From: an uncultured Clostridium sp.
GTDB lineage: Bacteria > Bacillota > Clostridia > Lachnospirales > Lachnospiraceae
Direction of reading: 5' to 3'
Assembly (NCBI GenBank): GCA_937885015.1
Contig: CALAAS010000043.1
Location: 1 to 57,257 of the forward strand
Length of the DNA: 57,257 nucleotides
A program made the translations under genes and the position numbers. Of this stretch, positions 1 to 7,683 are shown in pieces. The notes beneath the pieces were generated by a model. That model saw nothing but the letters and a program-made list of their open reading frames with translations. It did no database searches and had not been told where the DNA came from. How positions within the stretch are numbered: position 1 is the stretch's first letter; every line of letters starts with the position of its first letter.

Positions 1-81
1 TTCAACAAAAAGATAAATCAAAAAGAAAGTTGCCAACGATTACTTGACAGTAACCTTGAACGGAACTCCATGAAATGGAAC

Positions 82-110
82 TTGAAAAAGAACATGGATT
101 GTTGTATAAT
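82..110 (+). promoter_or_regulatory. sigma-A promoter of probable 6S RNA
   Basis: TTGAAA at 82-87 and a perfect TATAAT at 105-110 are separated by 17 bp. Transcription should start near 117, just ahead of the structured RNA that follows. There is no reading frame between this promoter and the terminator at 325-348 that looks like a gene. Confidence 0.75.
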
Positions 111-116
111 AGCGAT

Positions 117-320
117 ATCAAAAGAGAGCGTTACGTAACTCCTGGAATGCTCGATAACTCTTACTTTTTTTGAACCTACATTTTGACCAACGGGATTCCA
201 ATATTTTTAAGCGGATGTCAGGCCTCCTTTGAGTGGAAGGCAGAAGTTTAAGTGAGGTTGCCCACCTAGCACAGCTAGGCGTCAATACTGTAAGAGCCGG
301 CATTTTGGGGTTACATAGGA
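117..320 (+). ncRNA. ssrS: probable 6S RNA
   Basis: This region of about 200 nt has its own consensus promoter and ends just before an intrinsic terminator. Its ends pair in a long closing stem: GTAACTCC... around 132 pairs with ...GGGGTTAC near 308-314, with G-U pairs and a small bulge. The interior is mostly unpaired. This is the architecture of 6S RNA, which mimics an open promoter and sequesters sigma-A RNA polymerase in stationary phase. No convincing open reading frame explains it. The identification rests on architecture and on remembered similarity to clostridial 6S sequences. A covariance-model search would settle it. An alternative is another stable small RNA. Confidence 0.65.
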
Positions 321-324
321 TAAA

Positions 325-348
325 AGCAGCGAGAGATCGCTGCTTTTT
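325..348 (+). terminator. intrinsic terminator of probable 6S RNA
   Basis: A perfect 8-bp stem (AGCAGCGA/TCGCTGCT) with a GAGA loop is followed by a T-run. It closes the RNA that starts near 117. Confidence 0.8.
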
Positions 349-484
349 CTTTCAGAAGCGGGGAGCCAGGAATAGCTTGCCAAGGATTCCTCCTTCCTGT
401 ATACTGAAACAGGAAACAACCGATGAGAATGGCGGATTGCAAAGTTCTGCTTTTCTTCAGAGAAGATGAAAAAGAGTGTGGGAT

Positions 485-1729
485 ATGGATAAAAGAAGTT
501 TCAGAGATTACCTGTATTGGGGTGTAACAACCGTGGCAGTTATAGCAGTGTGCATTCTGTTCTGGTTTAGTGTCCAGCACTGGGATGTTGTGTATGCTGG
601 AATAAAAAAGCTGATGAAGATTCTGGCCCCCATTATTTATGGGGCAATTCTGGCGTACCTGACAGCGCCAATTTATAACCGTGTATCCAACTGGACTGCG
701 TCGCTGTTGGGGAGGGTCTGGAAAGAAAAACGCCATGTTCAGGGCGCTGCCCGTCTGGCGGGTACAGTAGCCAGCCTGGCAATGATTTTTCTGGTGGTGT
801 TGGGCATGTTCCAACTGTTGATTCCTCAGCTGATCGAGAGCCTGAAGGGAATTCAGAGCTCGTTTCCGTCCTATCTGCAGAACCTGTACCTGTGGCTGCA
901 GGAGCTGCTGAAAAATAATCCGGATATCGAGGCGGTGGTACTGGCAAATATTCAGACTTATCTGCAGATGTTTCAGAGTTGGGCTGAAAAGTTTTTTACC
1001 AATATTGATATTGGCCGTGTGGCGGAGATTGTGACAGGTGTTTCCAGCAGTCTGCTGAGTGTGCTGGATGTAATTAAAAACTGGTTCATCGGTCTGATTG
1101 TCATGGTGTATCTGCTGAATATTAAGGATACTCTGACTGCGCAGGGGAAAAAGATTATTTACGGGTGTCTGAAGCTGCGGGCGGCCAATGCGGTGGTGGA
1201 GGAACTGCGGTTCGTTAATCAGATGTTCGGCGGCTTCATTGTAGGAAAGCTGTTGGATTCCCTGATTATCGGTATCATCTGCTTTATCGGTGTTTCCTTC
1301 ATGAATATGCCCTTTGCCATGCTGCTGAGCGTGATTGTAGGAGTGACTAATATTATCCCGTTTTTTGGCCCCTTTATTGGAGCGATTCCCACGGGTTTTC
1401 TGGTGCTTCTGGTAAGTCCGGTCAAGTGCGTGTATTACCTGCTGTGGATTTTTCTTCTGCAGCAGTTTGACGGAAATATTCTGGGACCGAAAATTCTTGG
1501 AAATTCCACAGGACTGTCCAGTTTCTGGGTTTTATTCTCCATTCTCCTGTTTGGAGGTCTGTTTGGTTTCATCGGCATGATCATTGCTGTTCCGGCTTTT
1601 GCGGTCATTTATGATCTGATTGCCAGATTTGTCCACCATTCTCTGCAGATGCGCAGACTTCCCCAGGAGACAGATTCCTACCGGGATCTGGATCATATTG
1701 ATGAAAAGAATAAAACCTTCATTAAATAA
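485..1729 (+). CDS. AI-2E/PerM family membrane transporter
   Basis: The 414-residue polytopic membrane protein belongs to the AI-2E transporter (PerM/YtvI/TqsA) family by overall pattern. It has an N-terminal hydrophobic pair, a long amphipathic middle (about residues 100-200) and a C-terminal block of closely spaced membrane segments. The family-typical segment GVTNIIPFFGPFIGAIPTG is present near residue 300. Substrates of the family vary (autoinducer-2, ions, small solutes), so no specific substrate is claimed. The ATG at 485 follows a purine-rich stretch. An in-frame GTG at 476 is an alternative start three codons earlier. It follows the 6S RNA terminator and precedes the SpoIID-like gene by 57 bp, so the two may be cotranscribed. 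Confidence 0.8.
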   Translation: MDKRSFRDYLYWGVTTVAVIAVCILFWFSVQHWDVVYAGIKKLMKILAPIIYGAILAYLTAPIYNRVSNWTASLLGRVWKEKRHVQGAARLAGTVASLAMIFLVVLGMFQLLIPQLIESLKGIQSSFPSYLQNLYLWLQELLKNNPDIEAVVLANIQTYLQMFQSWAEKFFTNIDIGRVAEIVTGVSSSLLSVLDVIKNWFIGLIVMVYLLNIKDTLTAQGKKIIYGCLKLRAANAVVEELRFVNQMFGGFIVGKLLDSLIIGIICFIGVSFMNMPFAMLLSVIVGVTNIIPFFGPFIGAIPTGFLVLLVSPVKCVYYLLWIFLLQQFDGNILGPKILGNSTGLSSFWVLFSILLFGGLFGFIGMIIAVPAFAVIYDLIARFVHHSLQMRRLPQETDSYRDLDHIDEKNKTFIK

Positions 1730-1786
1730 TCAGGGCAGCGTATATAAGGGCATTGTGTCTGTCAGAGAGAGGAAAAGGAGGCTCAG

Positions 1787-4057
1787 ATGGCTTATAGGAG
1801 ATCAAAACGCCTGATATACTGGACGTTTGGAATTCCGATTATTGTGGTTTTTTTGATGATTGTGATTGTGAAGCTGGATCAGTCCGATTACTATGTGTCC
1901 AGAGCTATGGCATCCAAGGCTATGGCTCTGGCCATGGCGGATCGGGCCGGGTGCATACAGTCTCAGAGCAGCGGCAGCCATTTCTCCGAGACAGAGCAGG
2001 GAGAGTGGTACACGAAATATGTGGACTATATGATTGATGGAGGATATTTTGAAGATGTGGAGCGGGCGGATCGGGAGTTCGCCTGTGATCCCCTGACTTA
2101 CGGTGAAGCCGCTTATGCGGCGGAGAAGGTGGAAAAGGGACTTTCTGCAGCTTTAAATATTTCTAAAAAGAAGTATAAGGATCCCATGCCCCGGGAGGAG
2201 TGGCAGCTGTTTTACCCGTCTTTTCTGAAACGGGCGGATCCGGAGGGAAAGGTGGAAAAGAAGAAGCTGCTCCTTTATGGCACACCGGAGAATGTAAAAG
2301 AGGCAGCCCCCTGGACTGCCTATACGGATCAGGGAACGTTGGGCTTTGAGGGCGTAGCGCTGGACGCCTGCATAGACCATGAGATTGAGGTGTATGCACG
2401 GGACAGTGAGATTATTTGTCTGGAGGCGGTTCTTTCGGATCAGGTTACATATCGGAATGTATGGATTACTCCGGGAGAAAAGGATCGCATGAACCTGTAT
2501 CTGGGAGCCATTGTCCGGGAATTTCCCATGGAGGAAAAAATAGAGCCGGAAAATGGCGGAGTGCTGGCAGACGTGGAGCTTCGTGGAGGAAAAATTAAAA
2601 AGCTTTCTCTGAAGAAGGACACCATTGAAGGGAAGGTGCTCTCTGTTCGCGGGGACACCATTGAGATCGAGGGTTATGGAACGCTGCGCCTGGACGATGC
2701 GTTTAAAGTGTATAAAACGTATGGGGTTATAAAAGAGCAGCGAAAGAAAGATATTCTGGTGGGTTATGACCTTGGAAAATTTGTAGTGGCTGGAAAAAAG
2801 GTTTGTGCGGCGCTGCTGACCAGGGGGTTTTCCGCCAAAAATATTCGAGTTCTCATTATGGACGATGCTTTTTCCACGGTATTTCACGAGGAGATTCAGC
2901 TGCAGTCAGACAGTGCTCTGGAGATTTCCTGGGATGAAGGAAAGAGGAAAGAGACGCTTTCACCCGGTGAAATCCTGACGCTTTCGCCTGAAGATGAAAG
3001 GCTGGCAGAGGGGCGTATGGTGGTGGAGCCGGAGGATCCGCAGCGGGGTATTTCTCTTCTCACCGTGAAACGGGGACAGGGGACGCCTTCTTATTTTGGA
3101 CATTTTGAAATCTGCGAAGAGCCGGATGGACTTTTGCTGGTAAATGAGGTGGATGTGGAAGATTATCTGACCCGGGTGGTACCCAGTGAGATGCCGGCTT
3201 CCTATGAGATGGAGGCTTTGAAGGCGCAGGCAGTCTGCGCAAGAACGTATGCCTACCGCCAGATTCAGGCCAATGCCTATAGCCGTTATGGGGCTCATGT
3301 GGATGACAGTACCGGGTATCAGGTGTACAATAATATTGCATCCAGTGAGCGCACCGATCTGGCAGTCAAGGAGACGGACGGAAAAATGGTGTTCTACGGC
3401 GAAGAACCGGCGGAAACCTATTATTTTTCCACCTCCTGTGGCTATTCTACGGACGGAACTATCTGGGGGGCATCTATGGAAGAGGTTCCATACCTGAAAG
3501 GCAGGGCTTTAAATGACAGCGGCGGGATGGAGGATTTAACAACAAATGAGGCATTTGTCCCCTTTATTCAGAGTAAGGGGGAGGAAAACTACGATGGCGG
3601 TTTTCCCTTTTACAGATGGAAGACGACCATTACAGACCGGAAGCTGGCGGAAAAGGTGGACGGAATCGGAGATATTCAGGGGATTTTTGTGACCTCCCGG
3701 GGAACTGGCGGTATTGCACAGAATGTGACCATTGTTGGCAGTGAGGGAGAAAAATCTGTAAAAGGAGAGAGCCAGATCCGCAGTATACTGGGGAGTCCGG
3801 ATTTGACATACCAAAAGAATGACGGGTCAAAGATGACCGGATGGGCCACTCTTCCCAGTGCGTTTATTGCTGTGGACGAGACGGCCCGGGATGATGAGAC
3901 AGGAAGTCGTACTTTTACCATCTGGGGCGGCGGCTATGGCCACGGAGTCGGGATGAGTCAGAACGGAGCCCAGGAGATGGCACGCCAGGGAAAGGATTAT
4001 ATGGATATTCTGACCTTTTTTTATGATGGAGTGGAAATCCGGGAGATGGAAGAATAG
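1787..4057 (+). CDS. SpoIID/LytB domain protein, membrane anchored
   Basis: A strong ribosome site (AAGGAGG) precedes the ATG of this 756-residue protein. An N-terminal membrane anchor lies at about residues 10-28. A SpoIID/LytB domain begins near residue 453 (VNEVDVEDYLTRVV). It includes PSEMP near residue 467, which carries the family's catalytic Glu, and AQAVCARTYA. The C-terminal signature GYGHGVGMSQNGAQ lies near residue 717. SpoIID proteins are lytic transglycosylases that cleave denuded glycan strands during engulfment. This protein is about twice the length of classical SpoIID, with a long N-terminal region of about 420 residues that I do not recognise. It is better called a SpoIID-domain protein than SpoIID itself, and could act in vegetative wall remodelling. 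Confidence 0.85.
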   Translation: MAYRRSKRLIYWTFGIPIIVVFLMIVIVKLDQSDYYVSRAMASKAMALAMADRAGCIQSQSSGSHFSETEQGEWYTKYVDYMIDGGYFEDVERADREFACDPLTYGEAAYAAEKVEKGLSAALNISKKKYKDPMPREEWQLFYPSFLKRADPEGKVEKKKLLLYGTPENVKEAAPWTAYTDQGTLGFEGVALDACIDHEIEVYARDSEIICLEAVLSDQVTYRNVWITPGEKDRMNLYLGAIVREFPMEEKIEPENGGVLADVELRGGKIKKLSLKKDTIEGKVLSVRGDTIEIEGYGTLRLDDAFKVYKTYGVIKEQRKKDILVGYDLGKFVVAGKKVCAALLTRGFSAKNIRVLIMDDAFSTVFHEEIQLQSDSALEISWDEGKRKETLSPGEILTLSPEDERLAEGRMVVEPEDPQRGISLLTVKRGQGTPSYFGHFEICEEPDGLLLVNEVDVEDYLTRVVPSEMPASYEMEALKAQAVCARTYAYRQIQANAYSRYGAHVDDSTGYQVYNNIASSERTDLAVKETDGKMVFYGEEPAETYYFSTSCGYSTDGTIWGASMEEVPYLKGRALNDSGGMEDLTTNEAFVPFIQSKGEENYDGGFPFYRWKTTITDRKLAEKVDGIGDIQGIFVTSRGTGGIAQNVTIVGSEGEKSVKGESQIRSILGSPDLTYQKNDGSKMTGWATLPSAFIAVDETARDDETGSRTFTIWGGGYGHGVGMSQNGAQEMARQGKDYMDILTFFYDGVEIREMEE

Positions 4058-4103
4058 AAAGACAGAAGATAAAAAATAAACGATGCGCGAGAAAAGACAG
4101 AAA

Positions 4104-4130
4104 CCCGCCGGCAGAATTTCTTCCGGCGGG
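4104..4130. terminator. bidirectional hairpin between convergent genes
   Basis: A perfect 8-bp GC stem (CCCGCCGG/CCGGCGGG) lies between the 3' ends of the SpoIID-like gene and the minus-strand PFK. The flanking T-content is modest on both sides, so terminator strength is uncertain. Confidence 0.6.
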
Positions 4131-4147
4131 CGTTGTCTGTTTGGGAA

Positions 4148-5365
4148 TTATCGGAATAAATATTTGGGAAGTCCGTCTTCCATGATACGGGGAGCTTCGC
4201 CGTGGATCAGAGGGCGGGCGTAGGCAAGATAATCATCTGTCACATCACAGCCGGTTTCAGTGATCCACTGTTGTGGGAATGTTTTTTCCTGATTGCAGAT
4301 GAGATTTACATCCTGCAGAACAGCCTCCATAGCATATTGTCCATTTTTGCTTTTTCGCTCAAAGGCTACCATTTTACCGGTATGACGTTCCAATGCAAAG
4401 CGGATGCCGGCTTCACCTGCCGATGCCGCCTCTTCCATATCCGTAGCTGAGACGGAAAGACCGGAGCAGCGCTGGTTTACATTGAGTTCAATGGAGCGCA
4501 CTTTGACGCCGAACTGATTTCGCACATAGTTTTCAAGGATTTTTCCGCATCCAGTCAGCATTTTGTGGCCAAAAGTATCCAGCTGGGCTTCGCCTACGTA
4601 TTCGCAGAGAAACCGGCCGGAGCCGTCTCGGATGCCCTCGGATACACATACAACGACGTTGGACGTTTTTGCAAAGGCAGACTTCAGGTCAGAGGCAAAC
4701 TGACCAAGCTCAAAGGGGGTTTCCGGAAGATAAATCAGAAGCGGGTTGTCGCCGACCTGTTTGCGGGCCAGGGCGCTGGCCGCCGTCAGCCATCCGGCAT
4801 GGCGTCCCATGATCTCCACGATGGTAACGGAGCGCTGCTGATATACGGAGGCATCCAGGGTGATTTCGCGGACTGAGGTTGCCACGTATTTGGCGGCACT
4901 TCCATATCCAGGGGTGTGATCGGTCAGAACGAGATCATTGTCGATGGTTTTGGGGATACCGATAAAACGGATCGGACTGCCGATACCATCCGCATACCGG
5001 GACAGTTTGCTGACCGTATCCATGGAGTCGTTTCCTCCGATATAGAGAAAGTAACCGATATCCAGCTTTTCCAGCTTTTTAAAGAGGACGCGGTAGAATT
5101 CGGAAGAAAAGTCTTCCGGAAGTTTAAAACGGCAGGAACCCAGATAGGCGGCCGGCGTCAGCTTTAAAAGCTCCAGCTCTTCTTCGGAAAGCGCATCGAA
5201 ATTCATATAAGCGTCGGCCAGAAATCCTTCAATTCCATTGATCATGCCATACACGCAGCCGATTTCTTCCGGATGGCGTCTGGCTTCGCAGACAGCTCCG
5301 TACAGGCTGGCATTGATGACGGCAGTAGGACCGCCGGACTGGCCCACAATTACATTTTTTTTCAT
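4148..5365 (-). CDS. pfp: 6-phosphofructokinase, PPi-dependent type
   Basis: This 405-residue phosphofructokinase of the ATP/PPi-PFK superfamily interconverts fructose 6-phosphate and fructose 1,6-bisphosphate in glycolysis. An N-terminal phosphate-binding loop (GQSGGPTAVINAS) is present. The phosphoryl-donor motif reads GGNDS at residues 110-114, with Asp113 where ATP enzymes carry Gly. PKTIDND at 138-144 has Lys139 where ATP enzymes have Gly. Asp plus Lys at these two positions is the established signature of PPi-dependent enzymes, so pyrophosphate rather than ATP is the likely donor. That makes the step reversible and saves ATP, as is common in anaerobes. The gene is monocistronic, with its own promoter at 5407-5435. 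Confidence 0.85.
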   Translation of the reverse strand: MKKNVIVGQSGGPTAVINASLYGAVCEARRHPEEIGCVYGMINGIEGFLADAYMNFDALSEEELELLKLTPAAYLGSCRFKLPEDFSSEFYRVLFKKLEKLDIGYFLYIGGNDSMDTVSKLSRYADGIGSPIRFIGIPKTIDNDLVLTDHTPGYGSAAKYVATSVREITLDASVYQQRSVTIVEIMGRHAGWLTAASALARKQVGDNPLLIYLPETPFELGQFASDLKSAFAKTSNVVVCVSEGIRDGSGRFLCEYVGEAQLDTFGHKMLTGCGKILENYVRNQFGVKVRSIELNVNQRCSGLSVSATDMEEAASAGEAGIRFALERHTGKMVAFERKSKNGQYAMEAVLQDVNLICNQEKTFPQQWITETGCDVTDDYLAYARPLIHGEAPRIMEDGLPKYLFR

Positions 5366-5406
5366 GTCTCATATTCTCCTTTGTGTAATGCTGATGTGCT
5401 ACAGCC

Positions 5407-5435
5407 ATTCTAGCCGAATTGACCGGGGATTGCAA
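5407..5435 (-). promoter_or_regulatory. promoter of the PFK gene
   Basis: Read on the minus strand, TTGCAA (5435-5430) and TAGAAT (5412-5407) are separated by 17 bp, 40-70 bp ahead of the PFK start. Confidence 0.6.
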
Positions 5436-5547
5436 CCGTAAAAAAGAAGGAAAAAAATTTTGAAAGAATGTATAAGCAAAAAGAATCCGGTTATACTGTT
5501 ACTATCACAAAAGAGAAATTTTTGAATACTTATCCTCCCCTTTTTAA

Positions 5548-5589
5548 TACCTTGCCTGTTGGCTTCGTGCAGCGGGCGGGGTATTTTTT
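5548..5589 (+). terminator. strong intrinsic terminator without an upstream gene
   Basis: A 14-bp stem with several G-U pairs (TACCTTGCCTGTTG, 5548-5561, with CAGCGGGCGGGGTA, 5570-5583) and an 8-nt loop is followed by a T-run. On the plus strand there is no coding gene between it and the divergent PFK start. It may therefore end a short untranslated RNA or an attenuated leader. The palindromic repeat at 5586 overlaps its T-run. Confidence 0.6.
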
Positions 5590-5624
5590 ATTGCATAGGA
5601 AATTGCTTCCTATGCAATAAAAAA
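5586..5624 (+). repeat. palindromic repeat, copy 1 (TTGCATAGGAA family)
   Basis: Seventeen-bp perfect arms (TTTTTATTGCATAGGAA and its complement) surround a TTGC loop and start in the T-run of the terminator at 5548-5589. Other copies are at 7502-7590, 10531-10557, 13402-13412 and 46313-46323. Confidence 0.8.
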
Positions 5625-5668
5625 CGCTCCGCGAGGATTGCCATGCGGCGGAGAGGAATTTTGCCGCA
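5608..5668 (+). repeat. 61-bp interspersed repeat block, copy A
   Basis: This block matches 7581-7641 at 58 of 61 positions. It begins in the right arm of the palindromic repeat and includes CGCTCCGCGAGGATTGCCAT. Both copies lie in noncoding DNA on the same strand. Downstream of this copy is a GC-rich stretch with the hairpin GAAGCTCG/CGAGCTTC (5691-5710). The remaining noncoding DNA to 5859 holds no further feature apart from the extended -10 at 5802-5810. Confidence 0.8.
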
Positions 5669-5801
5669 GAAGCGACCCGCCGCAGGCGGAGAAGCTCGCG
5701 GGCGAGCTTCTTTCTTATTGCATCGGAAAATTTTGAAATAAGGCTACTGCAATCCCGCTGGCTTTAGACGGTGGGTTAAGGTAGCTAAAAGTAGTGGCTT
5801 G

Positions 5802-5810
5802 TGTTATACT
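5802..5810 (+). promoter_or_regulatory. extended -10 promoter for the nuclease gene pair
   Basis: TG-T-TATACT at 5802-5810 is an extended -10 element about 50 bp ahead of the start at 5860. No good -35 is visible, which extended -10 promoters can tolerate. Confidence 0.45.
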
Positions 5811-5859
5811 TCGATATGGGAACATGGAAATAGTATGTGTCAATACAGGGAGAAAGACC

Positions 5860-6267
5860 ATGAAGGCGATTATTTGCGTGGATGATAATAATGGAATGAC
5901 ATTCAATCGGCGGCGCCAGAGCCAGGACCGGGTTTTGAGGCAGGATGTGATGGACGAGGCCGGAGGCGGGAAAATCTGGATGAATGGTTACACCGCGAAG
6001 CAATTTGCGGATGTGGAGCCAGGGCGGCTGCAGGTGGAGGAGGGTTTTCTGGAAAAGGCGGGAGCCGGGGATCTGTGTTTTGTGGAAAACCGGGATATTG
6101 TACCATTTAAAGAAAAGATAGAGGAAATTATTTTGTATCGATGGAATCGGACCTATCCAGCAGATACCTGGTTTCAGATGGATTTAAAGGACTGGAGGGT
6201 AACGGAAACGAAGGAGTTTGAAGGGTCGTCTCACGAAAAGATTACAAAGGAGCGTTATAAACGATGA
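5860..6267 (+). CDS. conserved protein of unknown function, coupled to nuclease gene
   Basis: This soluble protein of 135 residues starts MKAIICVDDNNGMTFN and contains a conserved WNRTYPAD segment and an EFEGSSHEKI motif near the C-terminus. Homologues I recall in Lachnospiraceae are often labelled 'ribonuclease Z', but I see none of the metallo-beta-lactamase motifs (HxHxDH) of RNase Z. That label is not supported here. The ATG at 5860 has an AGGGAG ribosome site; an upstream in-frame start at 5794 is less likely. Its stop codon overlaps the start of the nuclease lipoprotein gene (ATGA), so the two are translationally coupled. It might support that exported nuclease, but the function is unknown. 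Confidence 0.7.
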   Translation: MKAIICVDDNNGMTFNRRRQSQDRVLRQDVMDEAGGGKIWMNGYTAKQFADVEPGRLQVEEGFLEKAGAGDLCFVENRDIVPFKEKIEEIILYRWNRTYPADTWFQMDLKDWRVTETKEFEGSSHEKITKERYKR

Positions 6268-7148
6268 AACGAGTGAAGATATATCTGTTGTTTTTTTTGA
6301 CGGCTCTGGCTCTGGTGCTGTCCGGCTGTGGAGAGACAATGGAGGAGAGCGGAAGCGCGGCAGTTTCCGTGAAAAATTTTCCTTTCGGTGCGGTCCCAGA
6401 GTATTCGGGCCAACCCTATGCGGCGGTGCATGACAATGTGCCATTTTTTGAGGATTCGGAGTTGACGGAGGAGTCATTTGAGCAATACGGTTCTCTGGAC
6501 GAAGAGGGGCGGTGTCAGACAGCCTATGCCTGTGTGGGGACAGACCTGATGCCCACGGAAAAACGCGGTTCCATCAGTCATGTGAAGCCAACGGGGTGGC
6601 ATACGGCGCAATACGACACGGTGGACGGAAAGAACCTGTATAACCGGTGTCACCTGATCGGCTACCAGCTGACGGGGGAAAATGCAAATGAGGAGAACCT
6701 GATTACGGGAACCCGTTATCTGAACGTGGACGGAATGCTGCCCTTTGAAAATATGGTGGCTGATTATGTAAAGGAGACGGGAAATCATGTGATGTACCGG
6801 GTAACACCGGTGTTTGAGGGCGACAATCTGGTCGCCTCCGGCGTGCTGATGGAAGGAAAATCCGTGGAGGATGATGGAGAAGGCATTCTCTTCTGTGCCT
6901 ATGCGTATAATGTGCAGCCGGGAATTGTCATTGACTATGCAACAGGAGAGAGCTATGATGGTGGTGGGAGTCCGGAGGAATCTGTCCTGGAGGAAACGTA
7001 TATTCTCAATATAAGTTCCAAAAAATTTCACAGGTCAGGGTGCTCATCTGTCCAGGAGATGAAGGAACAGAACCGGGAAGAATATGCAGGAAGCCGGGAG
7101 GAGCTGATCCGCCGGGGATATGCTCCCTGTAAAAGCTGTAATCCGTAA
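6264..7148 (+). CDS. DNA/RNA non-specific endonuclease, lipoprotein
   Basis: The 294-residue precursor has a lipoprotein signal peptide ending in the lipobox LSGC (Cys about residue 22). It is expected to be exported and anchored to the outer face of the membrane. The central domain matches the EndA/NUC1 family: YNRCHLIGYQLTGENANEEN followed by LITGTRYLN. The His of the (D/N)R(G/C)H motif is the usual general base, and the downstream Asn binds the metal. The C-terminal 50 residues hold a small Cys/His-rich module (HRSGCSS...APCKSC) resembling the metal-binding tail seen on other secreted nucleases. The likely role is nutrient scavenging or degradation of extracellular DNA. It overlaps the preceding gene by 4 nt. 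Confidence 0.85.
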   Translation: MKRVKIYLLFFLTALALVLSGCGETMEESGSAAVSVKNFPFGAVPEYSGQPYAAVHDNVPFFEDSELTEESFEQYGSLDEEGRCQTAYACVGTDLMPTEKRGSISHVKPTGWHTAQYDTVDGKNLYNRCHLIGYQLTGENANEENLITGTRYLNVDGMLPFENMVADYVKETGNHVMYRVTPVFEGDNLVASGVLMEGKSVEDDGEGILFCAYAYNVQPGIVIDYATGESYDGGGSPEESVLEETYILNISSKKFHRSGCSSVQEMKEQNREEYAGSREELIRRGYAPCKSCNP

Positions 7149-7188
7149 AGAGCTATGCAAACATTCAGATAAGATAACGGTTCAGATA

Positions 7189-7217
7189 TTGACAAACAGG
7201 AGCCAGAGTGCTATTCT
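7189..7217 (+). promoter_or_regulatory. promoter of the T-box leader of brnQ
   Basis: TTGACA at 7189-7194 and TATTCT at 7212-7217 are separated by 17 bp, which places the start of the leader near 7224. Confidence 0.75.
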
Positions 7218-7223
7218 AACGGA

Positions 7224-7501
7224 AGTTGAATAGATAAAGGCTATGACGAAGACGGAATCAGCAGAGCGTTTCCCAGAGAGTCAGGGATGGTGGGAACCTG
7301 ACAGACAGCGGCTGGAATTCTTATCCCTTCCGAGCTGAACCTCCCAAAGTATTTTTGCAAGTAGGGGGTTACGTGCAGGCTGCGTAAACGCCTAGGGTTT
7401 GATGGAACCTAAAGTGGCATGTTTTTTCATGCAAGTTTGAGTGGTACCGCGGGTGTTGATTACAAGGCTCGTCTCAAAGAAATTTGAGGCGGGTTTTTTT
7501 A
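7224..7501 (+). promoter_or_regulatory. T-box riboswitch, isoleucine type, upstream of brnQ
   Basis: The leader of about 280 nt has the diagnostic T-box sequence GTGGTACCGCGG at 7441-7452. The competing terminator lies at 7470-7501 (CGTCTCAAA/TTTGAGGCG followed by eight Ts). Stem I carries the AGAGAGTCAGGG...GGTGGGAACCTGAC elements typical of these leaders. Aligning the 3' side of the specifier loop with the Trp leader of this same window places ATC as the specifier codon (before CCTTCCGAGC), which means Ile. CTT (Leu) is a less likely alternative reading. Uncharged tRNA-Ile would stabilise the antiterminator and allow transcription of the branched-chain amino acid transporter downstream. Confidence 0.88.
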
Positions 7502-7590
7502 TTTCATAGGATTCGGGTGTCAAAAGGTCATTCCTTCTTAAAATGACCTTTTGACACCCGAATCTTCACAGGAAAATGCGTCCTATGAAA
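7502..7590 (+). repeat. palindromic repeat, copy 2, containing a nested long hairpin
   Basis: Outer arms TTTCATAGGA (7502-7511) and TCCTATGAAA (7581-7590) enclose a perfect 22-bp hairpin (7511-7532 with 7542-7563, 9-nt loop). The element starts immediately after the T-run of the T-box terminator. It therefore lies in the 5' untranslated region of brnQ in the read-through transcript. Confidence 0.8.
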
Positions 7591-7641
7591 TAAAAAACGC
7601 TCCGCGAGGATTGCCATGCGGCGGAAAGGAATTTTGTCGCA
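7581..7641 (+). repeat. 61-bp interspersed repeat block, copy B
   Basis: It is identical at 58 of 61 positions to 5608-5668 and on the same strand. It ends about 40 bp before the brnQ start codon. Confidence 0.8.
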
Positions 7642-7683
7642 AAATTTTTAACAACGATGAAAGGTCAGGGAGGAAGAGGAGAA

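Noticed and set aside
2153..2887. Minus-strand 244-codon frame inside the SpoIID-like gene
   Set aside because: The plus-strand gene has clear SpoIID motifs and a ribosome site. The antisense frame has low-complexity composition and no family.
5586..5624. Palindrome copy 1 as the boundary of an invertible element
   Set aside because: The arms are separated by only four bases, so nothing can be inverted. It is a hairpin-type repeat linked to a terminator.
5860..6267. Naming the small protein ribonuclease Z
   Set aside because: No HxHxDH or other metallo-beta-lactamase motif is present, and the length is about half that of RNase Z.
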